A DNA stretch of 64,000 nt, from assembly GCA_027063305.1 (NCBI GenBank), contig JAMORY010000027.1:62001-126000 (forward strand). The letters are read 5' to 3'. The notes below the pieces were generated by a model. It was not told the DNA's origin, made no database searches, and saw only the letters and a program-made list of their open reading frames with translations. This document shows positions 8,145-16,287 of the stretch, one piece after another; positions within the stretch are counted from its first letter, which is position 1; every line of letters starts with the position of its first letter. The translations under genes were made by a program, and so were the position numbers. The DNA comes from Sulfurovum sp. (GTDB lineage: Bacteria > Campylobacterota > Campylobacteria > Campylobacterales > Sulfurovaceae).

Positions 8145-9064
8145 TCGCTTCAGGGATCGAAGCACTTGTGGGCAATACACCCCTTGTACACCTTAAGAAG
8201 CTCTCGGAAAAAAGCGGCGCTACCATTTTAGGGAAGTGCGAATTCATGAACCCCACCTCTTCGGTCAAGGATCGCATCGCTGTCAATATGATAGAAGAGG
8301 CGCTCAAACGAGGAGAGATAGAAGAGGGAAGTACCATTATCGAGCCGACCAGCGGTAACACCGGTGTGGGGCTTGCCGCAGTCTGTGCATCAAAAGGGAT
8401 CTCGCTTATTTTGACCATGCCCGAATCGATGAGCATTGAGAGGCGAAAGCTCCTGACGCACTTGGGAGCGAAACTGGTACTCACCCCCGCTTCCGAAGGG
8501 ATGAACGGTGCCATTGCAAAAGCCAAGACGCTTGCCCAAGAGATAGAGGGCGGCTATCTCCTTCAGCAGTTCGACAACCCCGACAACCCCGATGCTCACC
8601 GCAAGACGACCGCACCGGAGATACTGCGTGATACGGGGGGAAAACTCGATATCTTCGTTGCTGCCGTAGGAACGGGCGGTACGCTTACGGGTACTTCACA
8701 GGCACTCAAAGCATCCCTGCCAGATCTCTACGTTGCTGCCGTCGAACCACGTGCTTCAGCCGTATTGGAGGGAGAAAAAGCCGGCACACATGCTATTCAG
8801 GGGATCGGTGCGGGGTTCATCCCCTCCATCCTTGACCGCACTATCTACAATGAAGTGATCGCTATCGAAGATGACGCCGCCTATACGATGGCAAAAGAAC
8901 TTGCCCGTACGGAGGGACTGCTTGTAGGCATCTCCTCAGGCGCGAATGTCGAAGCGGCATTCCGCCTGGCACAACGTCCTAAGAACCGAGGCAAGACCAT
9001 TGTAACGATCCTCTGCGATACCGCAGAACGTTACCTCTCCACCCCACTTTTCGATACGGTCTAA
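8141..9064 (+). CDS. cysK: Cysteine synthase (O-acetylserine sulfhydrylase)
   Basis: PLP enzyme making cysteine from O-acetylserine and sulfide. 307 residues. The PLP lysine is K43 in NPTSSVKDRIA; the phosphate-binding block is EPTSGNTGVGLA, with a second glycine loop in VGTGGTLTGT. The C-terminal GISSGANVEAA and LCDTAERYLST are typical of CysK rather than CysM, although the two are hard to separate by eye. The ATG overlaps the previous stop as ATGA, and its own TAA overlaps the next ATG. Confidence 0.93.
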   Translation: MIASGIEALVGNTPLVHLKKLSEKSGATILGKCEFMNPTSSVKDRIAVNMIEEALKRGEIEEGSTIIEPTSGNTGVGLAAVCASKGISLILTMPESMSIERRKLLTHLGAKLVLTPASEGMNGAIAKAKTLAQEIEGGYLLQQFDNPDNPDAHRKTTAPEILRDTGGKLDIFVAAVGTGGTLTGTSQALKASLPDLYVAAVEPRASAVLEGEKAGTHAIQGIGAGFIPSILDRTIYNEVIAIEDDAAYTMAKELARTEGLLVGISSGANVEAAFRLAQRPKNRGKTIVTILCDTAERYLSTPLFDTV

Positions 9065-9642
9065 TGGGACTGCTTTTAGAGACGGTCTGCATCAGATCGG
9101 GGCAGGCACAGCATCTTGCCTACCATCAAGCCAGAATGGAGAGAAGCACCCAAGCGTGCTTCGGTAGACCTGCACCAGCCATACTCAGCCAACTATTGAC
9201 CCCACCTCCACACACCGAAACACTGCGCTGCCGTATTCTCTATGGTGAAACGATCGAGAAGATCGAATATCTTCCTTACACACCCAGACCCATACAGCGA
9301 CTAAAACTGGTAGAGACCACACTGGAATATCCGTTCAAATATGTAAATAGAGATGCCATAGAGCATCTAAAAGCAACACACCCTGATGCAGACGATATCA
9401 TTATGGTCAAAGAGGGGCTCCTGACCGATACGACCATTGCCAATATCGCCTTTTTCAAAGAGGGGAGATGGTACACCCCTCATCAACCGCTTCTAGAGGG
9501 TACCACACGCGCCAGATTGATCGATGAAGGCGTATTGATACCTGCTCCCATCACAAAAGCGGACCTCCCCTCCTATTCACACGTGGCTTTAATGAATGCT
9601 ATGATAGGATTTGAACGCCTTAATTCCGTAACGATCGAATAA
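9064..9642 (+). CDS. Class IV aminotransferase family protein (possible aminodeoxychorismate lyase)
   Basis: A short (192 residues) fold-type IV PLP protein. It has the lysine block YPFKYVNRD and the block EGLLTDTTIANIAFFKEGRWYTP typical of branched-chain aminotransferases and PabC. The short length and single copy suggest a PabC-like lyase for p-aminobenzoate/folate synthesis, but the substrate cannot be read from the sequence. Coupled to cysK by a TAATG junction. Confidence 0.7.
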   Translation: MGLLLETVCIRSGQAQHLAYHQARMERSTQACFGRPAPAILSQLLTPPPHTETLRCRILYGETIEKIEYLPYTPRPIQRLKLVETTLEYPFKYVNRDAIEHLKATHPDADDIIMVKEGLLTDTTIANIAFFKEGRWYTPHQPLLEGTTRARLIDEGVLIPAPITKADLPSYSHVALMNAMIGFERLNSVTIE

Positions 9643-9659
9643 TACAAAGTGAGATAACT

Positions 9660-10106
9660 ATGACCATTAACCTTTTTCAGACACCCGAGTATCGTGCTTT
9701 AATGCAAGAGCATATCGAACGTACAATCGGATACCTTTTTGAGAAGAATCAGGAGTTCGCTATTGCATGTGATATCAAGCATATCGACTTCCAACCTCAA
9801 CTGCCTAGTGATATTCTTGAAGCATTCAAGGATACCGTTCTTTTTGTCCTTAGCGGTTACACTTTTGAAACTGCGAAGTTAGAGGACGGCTACTTCAGTT
9901 TTGAAGCGGGATTTGGAAGTGAGAACTTCGGTTCGGTCGTCACACTGCCCCTGCTTGCCATTAAACAGCTTTTTGTCGGTGAGAACCCGATCGTACTGAA
10001 TCTTGCACACCCTGCACTGAAACCCAAAGCAACCGAAATGAACTCGATGGAAGCACTCTTGAGAAATCCGGAAAATAAAAGATTGTTGAAGAAAAAGAAG
10101 CCGTGA
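9660..10106 (+). CDS. Conserved hypothetical protein
   Basis: A 148-residue soluble protein with no motif I recognise. It begins MTINLFQTPEYRALMQEH and ends in a strongly basic tail (NKRLLKKKKP). No signal peptide or membrane segment. It follows the aminotransferase gene by 17 bases with AAAGTGAGATAACT upstream, so it is probably the last gene of the plus-strand run starting at lnt. Good codon usage and an uninterrupted frame support it as a real gene. Confidence 0.75.
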   Translation: MTINLFQTPEYRALMQEHIERTIGYLFEKNQEFAIACDIKHIDFQPQLPSDILEAFKDTVLFVLSGYTFETAKLEDGYFSFEAGFGSENFGSVVTLPLLAIKQLFVGENPIVLNLAHPALKPKATEMNSMEALLRNPENKRLLKKKKP

Positions 10107-10134
10107 TCGGCCTCTTCATAAAGTATACAGGGGC

Positions 10135-11037
10135 TTAACACTGCCCTGCAAGAATGTAGTCGACCACATTGTCGACATATGCGTTGTGTTTATTCTCTTT
10201 AGAGTAGACGATGTAGAATTTACGGATCATCGTATAGCCGCGTAGTCTCGCCTCATACAGCTCACCACTTGCAACTTCATCGGCGATCGCATGTTTGGAG
10301 ATAATCGATACGACAGGGTGTGCAGGATCTTTTTTCGCACGTTTAATGGTCTGAAGTACCGCTGTGGTATTACTCACCTCAGAGAGGACATTGAAGCTCT
10401 TACACGAAACACCCAACTCTTCAAAGACTTCCGAGATCACACGGCGTGTGTGTGAACCTTCATCTCTACAGACCCACTGATACTCATAAAGCTCTTCGGT
10501 CTTTACCGTTTTAGGGATTGGTGTATTACTTACCAGTACCAACTCATCCTCCAACCACTCACGGTAGATCAGGTCATGGTCCATTACAGGAGACTCGATA
10601 AGCCCGACATCGAGCTTACGGTCTTTGAGCTTCTGAACGATATGGTCACTTACATCGATACTGAGGTTGATATCGTTGTTGATCGCTTTTCCCATCTTGT
10701 TCAGACATTCACCCGGAATGATATAGGTTCCGATGGTATAGGATGCACCCAGACGGAATGTCATCTCCTGATTGATGATCTTGAGAATATCCTTCTCCGC
10801 AGAGTGGATCTCCTTCTCAAGACGGGTAGCGATCTTATAGAGTTCATCACCCTCTGCGGTCAGCTTGATCCCGTTCTTCTTACGTTCGATCACCTTTACT
10901 CCAAGATACTTCTCAATGAACTTGATCTGCTGGGTAACTGCCGGCTGGGAGATACCCAGCTTTGCCGATGCACGTGAAAAACTCCTCTCTCTTGAAACGG
11001 TGAGGAACGTCTCTAGTTTTACAAAATCCTTTAACAT
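10135..11037 (-). CDS. LysR-family transcriptional regulator
   Basis: DNA-binding regulator of 300 residues. The N-terminal winged helix-turn-helix is textbook LysR: LETFLTVSRERSFSRASAKLGISQPAVTQQIKFIEKYLGVKVIER. The C-terminal periplasmic-binding-like co-inducer domain follows from about residue 90. It is convergent with the hypothetical gene before it and divergent from the helicase gene, with a 273-base A/T-rich interval. The ligand and targets are not deducible. Confidence 0.92.
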   Translation of the reverse strand: MLKDFVKLETFLTVSRERSFSRASAKLGISQPAVTQQIKFIEKYLGVKVIERKKNGIKLTAEGDELYKIATRLEKEIHSAEKDILKIINQEMTFRLGASYTIGTYIIPGECLNKMGKAINNDINLSIDVSDHIVQKLKDRKLDVGLIESPVMDHDLIYREWLEDELVLVSNTPIPKTVKTEELYEYQWVCRDEGSHTRRVISEVFEELGVSCKSFNVLSEVSNTTAVLQTIKRAKKDPAHPVVSIISKHAIADEVASGELYEARLRGYTMIRKFYIVYSKENKHNAYVDNVVDYILAGQC

Positions 11038-11310
11038 ACAAATCTTCCTTTCTTTTCTCTTTCTACGCTACTACTTTCGTCGGAGGGGGTCGCGCCGCCT
11101 TCCCCTATCTAGGATCTCCATCCGAAGAAATATCATAGATAATAATATTTAACTAAAGCTATTATATCAAATTATACTTAACAGAACATAACCGTACCTT
11201 ATCGATTAGAATTCATTTTGCCCCCTACTGAACACTTATTCACTCTTTTTTGCGTACGGCTTTAATTATTATCACGATATAATAATAACACTATAGGAGC
11301 ACAATGATCA
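11038..11310. promoter_or_regulatory. Divergent intergenic region between LysR gene and helicase; -10 at 11278-11283
   Basis: This 273-base stretch holds no gene. A perfect TATAAT lies at 11278-11283, 27 bases before the helicase ATG, with no good -35; Campylobacterota promoters often lack one. Nearer the LysR gene there is a GC-rich patch (GGAGGGGGTCGCGCCGCC) and an A/T-rich stretch that could carry LysR operators, but no clear T-N11-A pair was singled out. Confidence 0.45.
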
Positions 11311-13377
11311 ATGGAAGCGATACTCAATACCCTTAACTCTTCACAACGCGAAGCGGTTGAACATATCGACGGTGCCATGCTTATCTTAGCAGGTGCCGGA
11401 AGCGGAAAGACCAAAACACTAACGACACGTTTGGCATATTTGGTCGGGGAGGTGGGTATCGACCCTGCCAACACCCTGACCCTCACCTTTACCAACAAAG
11501 CAGCCGCAGAGATGCGTGAAAGAGCCCTCTCATTGATGCCTCAGCGGGTCTCTTACCCTCCTCTGCTCTGCACATTCCATAAGTTCGGACTGCTCTTTTT
11601 AAAGTTCCACATAGAAAAGCTCGGTCGGGACAACCATTTTGTCATCATTGACAGTGATGATAAGAAAAGATTGCTTCGTACCATTGCCAAAGAGAAGAAG
11701 ATCGACCTGAACCTTTCGTTCATCGCCGCAGAGATCTCCAAATACAAGAACTCCCTTCTCACACCTGAGGTTGTCATTCAAAAAGCGGAACTCCCCGACT
11801 ATAAAAAGGTCGCTTCCATCTATGAGGCATATCAGGAGAATATTGAAGAGAACAATCTCGTTGACTTTGATGATCTGTTGATGCTCACCTATCAGATACT
11901 CGAAAAAGATGATGCCCTACGCAAAGAGACCAGTAACCGATATCAGTACATTATGGTGGACGAATACCAAGATACCAACGAACTGCAGTTCCGTCTGCTC
12001 GAACTACTTGCATCGGAACATCAGAACCTCTGTGTTGTCGGGGATGACGATCAGAGTATCTACAGCTGGCGAGGTGCGAACATACGCAACATTTTAGAGT
12101 TCGCAGACAACTTCAACACCTGCAAGACCGTAAAACTAGAGACCAACTACCGCTCGACCGAACCTATCCTAAAAGCGGCGAACACACTCATCGAGCATAA
12201 CTCAACCCGACTTGGGAAAAAGCTCATCTCACACAAAGGGGATGGTCCAGAGGTTAAACTCCTTCATTCTCTCGATGAGTCGATGGAGGCAAAAGCGATC
12301 GCCCATGAGATCAAAGCACTCCTTAGCAAAGGGACAGACCCTGACGAGATCGCCGTACTTTACCGTATCAATGCACTCTCACGCTCTCTTGAAGAAGGCT
12401 TCAGTAAAGCGGGTCTTAACTTCAAGCTTATCGGCGGTATGCGATTCTACGAACGTGCCGAGATCAAAGATATCATCTCCTACTTCCGTGTCCTTGCCAA
12501 TCCGCATGACGACTTCTCTTTGATACGTATTATCAACAAGCCTAAACGCGGTATCGGGAAAGCTTCTATTGAGAAGTTACAAAAAGCGGCGTTCGAGTCA
12601 CAGCTTTCCCTTTACGGCTACATCCAAAAAAGCAGCAACGGAGAGCTACCGACGGTCATTAGTAAAAAGGTCGCCAACGCACTCAGTATGCTGGTAGAGG
12701 ATATCGCTGTTTTGCAAACGGAACTCACTTCCGATATAGATAACTTCATCAATCTCTTCGAAGAGCGGATCAAACTGAAAGACCACTACGCCGCGATGGT
12801 CGACGGGATGGAGCGTATTATGAACATCGATGAGTTCTACGGGTACTTCAGGGATGCTATTGGCAAAAACCCCGAACTCACCCTCGATGCCTTTTTAAAC
12901 GACATCTCCCTCCAAAGCGACCAAGACCAGATAGAGGAAGATGCCATTACCATCATGAGTATCCATGCGGCAAAAGGTCTGGAGTTCGAACACCTTTTTG
13001 TCATAGGGCTGGAAGAGGAGTTCTTCCCTCTGCTTGGAGAAGGATGCAATATGGAAGAGGAGAGACGGCTCGGATATGTCGCCATCACACGTGCCAAATC
13101 CGACCTGACGCTCAGTTATGTCGATAGCCGATTCTATAAAGGTCGCCGTAAGATGCTCGATAAGAGCCGATTCCTTGGTGAAGCCGGGCTCATTAACGAT
13201 ACGGCACTTAAGATCACCAAAAGTTCCGCATTTAAAAAAGGGGATCTGGTCAAGCACAAGATCTTCGGTATCGGCAGGGTGCAAGCAGCAACCAAATCCG
13301 GGAAAGAGTACAAACTTCTTATCAACTTCGGCGGGAACAAAAAAGAGATACTCAGCTCGTTCGTGCAGCCTATTTAG
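11311..13377 (+). CDS. uvrD: UvrD/Rep family ATP-dependent 3'-5' DNA helicase
   Basis: Superfamily 1A helicase, 688 residues. Q motif LNSSQREAV, Walker A AGAGSGKTKTL, motif Ia TFTNKAAAEM, motif II VDEYQDTN, motif III DDDQSIYSWRGA, motif IV NYRST, motif V/VI AAKGLEFEHLFVIGLEE and RRLGYVAITRA are all present in order. The length and the C-terminal region (KHKIFGIGRVQAATKSGKEYKLLINFGG) resemble Rep/PcrA-type enzymes of Campylobacterota; exact orthology to UvrD, Rep or PcrA is not resolved. Start ATG at 11311 follows AGGAG by 11 bases; the nearer ATG at 11304 is out of frame. Confidence 0.93.
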   Translation: MEAILNTLNSSQREAVEHIDGAMLILAGAGSGKTKTLTTRLAYLVGEVGIDPANTLTLTFTNKAAAEMRERALSLMPQRVSYPPLLCTFHKFGLLFLKFHIEKLGRDNHFVIIDSDDKKRLLRTIAKEKKIDLNLSFIAAEISKYKNSLLTPEVVIQKAELPDYKKVASIYEAYQENIEENNLVDFDDLLMLTYQILEKDDALRKETSNRYQYIMVDEYQDTNELQFRLLELLASEHQNLCVVGDDDQSIYSWRGANIRNILEFADNFNTCKTVKLETNYRSTEPILKAANTLIEHNSTRLGKKLISHKGDGPEVKLLHSLDESMEAKAIAHEIKALLSKGTDPDEIAVLYRINALSRSLEEGFSKAGLNFKLIGGMRFYERAEIKDIISYFRVLANPHDDFSLIRIINKPKRGIGKASIEKLQKAAFESQLSLYGYIQKSSNGELPTVISKKVANALSMLVEDIAVLQTELTSDIDNFINLFEERIKLKDHYAAMVDGMERIMNIDEFYGYFRDAIGKNPELTLDAFLNDISLQSDQDQIEEDAITIMSIHAAKGLEFEHLFVIGLEEEFFPLLGEGCNMEEERRLGYVAITRAKSDLTLSYVDSRFYKGRRKMLDKSRFLGEAGLINDTALKITKSSAFKKGDLVKHKIFGIGRVQAATKSGKEYKLLINFGGNKKEILSSFVQPI

Positions 13378-13380
13378 TAA

Positions 13381-13509
13381 GGAGTGAGAAATGAGAAATG
13401 AGGAGTTGTTGTATGTGTTGCTTTGCAACACTATTATTAATACAATAAAAACATTGCAGTACAATGTATACTGGCACTCCTACTTTCTACCTCCTACCTT
13501 CTCACTTAA
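13381..13509. repeat. Double composite repeat: inverted heptamer arrays around two hairpins (B)
   Basis: The left array (13381-13408) is GGAGTGA, GAAATGA, GAAATGA, GGAGTTG. Then come hairpin GTGTTGC-TTT-GCAACAC (13415-13431) and hairpin ACATTG-CAGTA-CAATGT (13451-13467). The right array (13475-13502) is CACTCCT, ACTTTCT, ACCTCCT, ACCTTCT. The two arrays are in opposite orientation. The element fills the helicase-truB gap. Confidence 0.75.
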
Positions 13510-13527
13510 ACTCCAAAGGATTTCATT

Positions 13528-14364
13528 ATGAACCGGCTTTTTGTGGTAAACAAACCGATCTTTAAAAGCTCCAACGGCTATATGGGGTATATCAAACGCA
13601 AGTACGGTACTAAAAAGGTCGGTTTCTCCGGTACGCTTGATCCTTTTGCAACAGGATGTTTGATCGTAGCGACAGGACAATACACCAAACTCTTCCAATA
13701 CCTTGAAAAAACCCCAAAAAGCTACAAAGCCACACTCTGGCTGGGAGCGAACTCACCCTCTTTGGATATTGAAAATGTTGACAGCATTCAGGAGACCAAA
13801 CCTTTTGAGCAGGAACAAATAGAAGCAGCACTCGCTTCACTCAAGGGGGAGTTGACCTACTACCCACCCAAATACTCTGCCAAAAAGATAGGTGGCAAAC
13901 GTGCATATGAACTGATGAGAGAGGGTAAAGAGGTCACACTCAAGAGTATTTCCTCAACGATCCATGATATTAAGCTCATTAGCTACAACCACCCTTTTAT
14001 CCATTTTGAAGCAACGGTAAGTGAAGGAACCTACATTCGAAGCCTTGGCGCGATGATCACCGACAAACTTGGTGTCGATGCCACTCTTAGCTCTTTGCAC
14101 CGTGTCCATGAGGGGAAGTTCCGTTTTGAAAATGAAAAAGCACTAGACCCGCTTGAGCATCTTGCAATTTCCGAGAACCTCTACCTAGGCGACCATACAT
14201 ATCTGGAACTTGGGAAAAAACTCTATATCGATTATTTTCAGACCAAAGAGGATGGTATCTATTGGGTACGTACCGACAACTTCTTCAGTATCATCGAGAT
14301 CGATGCAGGCGAGATTAAGTATAAACTCAACCGTATTTCACTATTCAAGGAGGATGCATGTTAA
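13528..14364 (+). CDS. truB: tRNA pseudouridine(55) synthase TruB
   Basis: Makes pseudouridine 55 in the T loop of tRNAs. 278 residues. The catalytic aspartate is in the hallmark KVGFSGTLDPFATGCL block near residues 30-45; the second TruB block PPKYSAKKIGGKRAYE and the third, EGTYIRSLG, follow. The start ATG at 13528 has AAAGGATTTC upstream. It overlaps ispE by seven bases. Confidence 0.95.
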   Translation: MNRLFVVNKPIFKSSNGYMGYIKRKYGTKKVGFSGTLDPFATGCLIVATGQYTKLFQYLEKTPKSYKATLWLGANSPSLDIENVDSIQETKPFEQEQIEAALASLKGELTYYPPKYSAKKIGGKRAYELMREGKEVTLKSISSTIHDIKLISYNHPFIHFEATVSEGTYIRSLGAMITDKLGVDATLSSLHRVHEGKFRFENEKALDPLEHLAISENLYLGDHTYLELGKKLYIDYFQTKEDGIYWVRTDNFFSIIEIDAGEIKYKLNRISLFKEDAC

Positions 14365-15128
14365 GCATTCATGCATATGCAAAGGTCAATATCTTCTTAA
14401 AGATCACCGGTTATGAAAATGGGTACCACACCCTGCTCTCACGCTTTATGCGTGTAGATGACCTCTATGATACCATTTTCCTTGTCGAAGGGACGTTCAA
14501 GGACTTTACCATTGAGGGGTGCGAGGGTGTACCGTTAGAGAGCAATACCATCTACAAAGCCTACCAAGCCCTCTTAAAGCCTTTCCCCAAACTAGCGGAG
14601 TTCTTTAAACACCATAAGGTCGTGGTCGAGAAACGTATTCCTTCTCAGGCAGGTCTTGGTGGTGGCAGTTCCGATGCGGGAGCCTTCTTACGTCTTATCA
14701 ATACACTTTCTAAAAATCCACTCTCTACAGATGCATTGGCAAAACTGGGAAGTGGCATCGGAGCGGACGTCCCCTTCTTTGTCTACAACTACCCCAGCGC
14801 CAATGTACGAGGTTTCGGAGAGATCGTAGAGCCGTTTCATGAAACACCCCTTAAGCTGGAAATATCGACCCCCAATATCGGATGCGATACGGCAAAGGTC
14901 TATCAAACCTACCACAAATACCTCCTACGCACCCTTGACCCCTCCTCCTTCTTCGGATGGGACAATATGGACTCAGCAAGCCTTTTGAGACTGGTCAATG
15001 ACCCCTTGGCTCTCAACGACCTCTATCCGGCAGCACTTGCCGCTTACCCGGAATTAGAAAAGTTAGATATGAAAGGGTGGTTCTTTAGTGGAAGCGGAAG
15101 TAGTTTCTTCCGTATTAAAGAGGCATAA
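14358..15128 (+). CDS. ispE: 4-diphosphocytidyl-2-C-methyl-D-erythritol kinase
   Basis: GHMP kinase of the MEP isoprenoid pathway. 256 residues. The N-terminal AYAKVNIFLKITG and the glycine-rich ATP loop PSQAGLGGGSSDAG near residue 95-110 are diagnostic, as are GADVPFF and the C-terminal FSGSGSSFF. The start ATG at 14358 has AAGGAGGAT immediately upstream inside truB. Last gene of this plus-strand pair; a shared terminator region follows. Confidence 0.94.
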   Translation: MLSIHAYAKVNIFLKITGYENGYHTLLSRFMRVDDLYDTIFLVEGTFKDFTIEGCEGVPLESNTIYKAYQALLKPFPKLAEFFKHHKVVVEKRIPSQAGLGGGSSDAGAFLRLINTLSKNPLSTDALAKLGSGIGADVPFFVYNYPSANVRGFGEIVEPFHETPLKLEISTPNIGCDTAKVYQTYHKYLLRTLDPSSFFGWDNMDSASLLRLVNDPLALNDLYPAALAAYPELEKLDMKGWFFSGSGSSFFRIKEA

Positions 15129-15164
15129 AAAAAGCCTAAGGTACACAACGGTACCTTAGGCTTT
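15125..15164 (-). terminator. Intrinsic terminator after the hsp20 genes
   Basis: A perfect 14-bp stem (15131-15144 with 15151-15164) has a six-base loop. Read on the minus strand it is followed by a run of seven T, so it terminates transcripts coming from the small heat-shock genes. On the plus strand (after ispE) there is no T run, so it may act only weakly for ispE. Confidence 0.85.
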
Positions 15165-15176
15165 AAAGGGTTCGTA

Positions 15177-15602
15177 TCAGCTTACTGCAATACTTTTTGC
15201 TTTTCTGGACTCCTCTTTCTCTAATGTGATATAGAGACGTCCGTTCTCATATTTGGCATCGATCTTGTCCCGATCGATCCCTTCTGGTAGTACAAAGCTT
15301 CTGGAGATAAGCCCGAAGTTACTCTCACACAGATAGTAATCCTCTTTTTTCACTTCGTTCTTCATCTTACGTACCGCTTTGACCGTTAGAATATTATCTT
15401 CAACTTGAAGTGCTATATCCTCTTTTTTGACACCGGGAAGATCGATCTCGATACGGAAACCGTCACTCCCTTTTTTGGCAAGGTTGGCAAAAGGAAGGTG
15501 GCTTGCTACATTAGCAAAAGTCTCCTTGGCAACCTCAAGTCCTTTTTCAACTTTTTCTTCTACGGTATTGGCTACCTCTTTGGCTGTTTTGACTACATCC
15601 AT
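15177..15602 (-). CDS. Small heat-shock protein, Hsp20/alpha-crystallin family (second copy)
   Basis: ATP-independent holdase chaperone of 141 residues. The alpha-crystallin domain starts at about residue 40 with FRIEIDLPGVKKEDIALQVEDNILTVKA and runs to GIDRDKIDAKYENGRLYITLEKEE. It lacks a clear I-x-I/V tail apart from SIAVS. The N-terminal 35 residues (VVKTAKEVANTVEEKVEKGLEVAKE) are a charged amphipathic helix. The start ATG at 15602 is chosen because AGGAGG lies just upstream; a start six codons earlier is less likely. It lies 152 bases downstream of the other hsp20 and is probably co-transcribed with it. Confidence 0.92.
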   Translation of the reverse strand: MDVVKTAKEVANTVEEKVEKGLEVAKETFANVASHLPFANLAKKGSDGFRIEIDLPGVKKEDIALQVEDNILTVKAVRKMKNEVKKEDYYLCESNFGLISRSFVLPEGIDRDKIDAKYENGRLYITLEKEESRKAKSIAVS

Positions 15603-15645
15603 TTTAGACCTCCTTCTCACTTTCTTTTATACACAAATAATTTTT

Positions 15646-15741
15646 GTGAGTGTTCGGTTGTAATATAACAAACAACGCACCTAACCCGAAGGGCGGCTTT
15701 GCCGTTTGCATTGTACCGGAGTGTTGTAAGCGAACACTCAC
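15646..15741. other. Inverted repeat region between the two hsp20 genes
   Basis: GTGAGTGTTCG (15646-15656) is repeated inverted as CGAACACTCAC (15731-15741), 11 of 11 bases. Inside lie a short hairpin GAGTGTT/AACACTC near the right arm and CGGC-TTT-GCCG. It could fold the leader of the second hsp20 mRNA or be a decayed repeat; no gene is seen here. Confidence 0.4.
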
Positions 15742-15754
15742 CTCACTCAAAAAT

Positions 15755-16201
15755 TTATTTAATTTCGATCTTTCTAGGTTTATTCTCTTCTTCTTTGAGC
15801 TTTGGAATGATCACTTCAAGCACACCGTCCTTACTCTCAGCTTGAATGTGATCTACATCAACCTTCTCAGGCAATGTAAAACTTCTGCCGAACTTCCCGT
15901 AACGGCTCTCTACTTTATAGTAATCATCCTCTTTGACCTCATCTTTATACTTTCTCTCTCCTGAGATAGTCAAGATATTATCTTCGGTCGTGATCTCAAT
16001 ATCCTCTTTTCTGATACCTGGAAGATCAACTTCAATATAGTAAGCATCTTCACTCTCTCTGGTATTGACGGATGGAACGAATGCTGTAATGTTCCCCTCT
16101 TCTTTGACCGCCGGATCGAACTGGCTCATCAAAGAGTGAAGCACTTCAAATCCCTTTCTGATATCCGGATCATTATATGGGTTGTAACGTGTAACTAACA
16201 T
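15755..16201 (-). CDS. Small heat-shock protein, Hsp20/alpha-crystallin family (first copy)
   Basis: A 148-residue holdase chaperone. N-terminal MLVTRYNPYNDPDIRKGFEVLHSLMSQFDP is the short variable arm. The alpha-crystallin domain covers about residues 45-140 (YYIEVDLPGIRKEDIEITTEDNILTISGERK ... FGRSFTLPEKVDVDHIQAESKDGVLEVIIPK). The C-terminal PRKIEIK carries an I-x-I motif that docks into neighbouring subunits. Its promoter has a palindrome at 16267-16284 and TATAAT at 16245-16240 with the same spacing as the yfdX promoter, which implies shared control. Confidence 0.94.
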   Translation of the reverse strand: MLVTRYNPYNDPDIRKGFEVLHSLMSQFDPAVKEEGNITAFVPSVNTRESEDAYYIEVDLPGIRKEDIEITTEDNILTISGERKYKDEVKEDDYYKVESRYGKFGRSFTLPEKVDVDHIQAESKDGVLEVIIPKLKEEENKPRKIEIK

Positions 16202-16239
16202 CTTTGACTCCTTTAAACGACTTTTTTATTTCTACTGTT

Positions 16240-16284
16240 ATTATAGACTATACCAGCCCGTTCGGGATGCTACCTAAGTAGCAT
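16240..16284 (-). promoter_or_regulatory. hsp20 promoter with palindromic Crp/Fnr-type operator
   Basis: On the minus strand the perfect 18-bp palindrome ATGCTACTTAGGTAGCAT (16284-16267, centre 16275.5) stands 33.0 bp from the centre of a TATAAT (16245-16240). With transcription starting about seven bases past the -10, the palindrome centre falls near -42, the class II activator position. The same arrangement precedes yfdX. The palindrome could also fold as a hairpin behind the yfdX stop codon at 16288. Confidence 0.7.
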
Positions 16285-16287
16285 CTT

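Noticed and set aside
15657-15730. Integron attC-like site between the hsp20 genes
   Set aside because: AACAAACAACGC and CTAACCC fragments recall attC sites, but the core GTTRRRY/RYYYAAC pairing is not met and no integrase is present.
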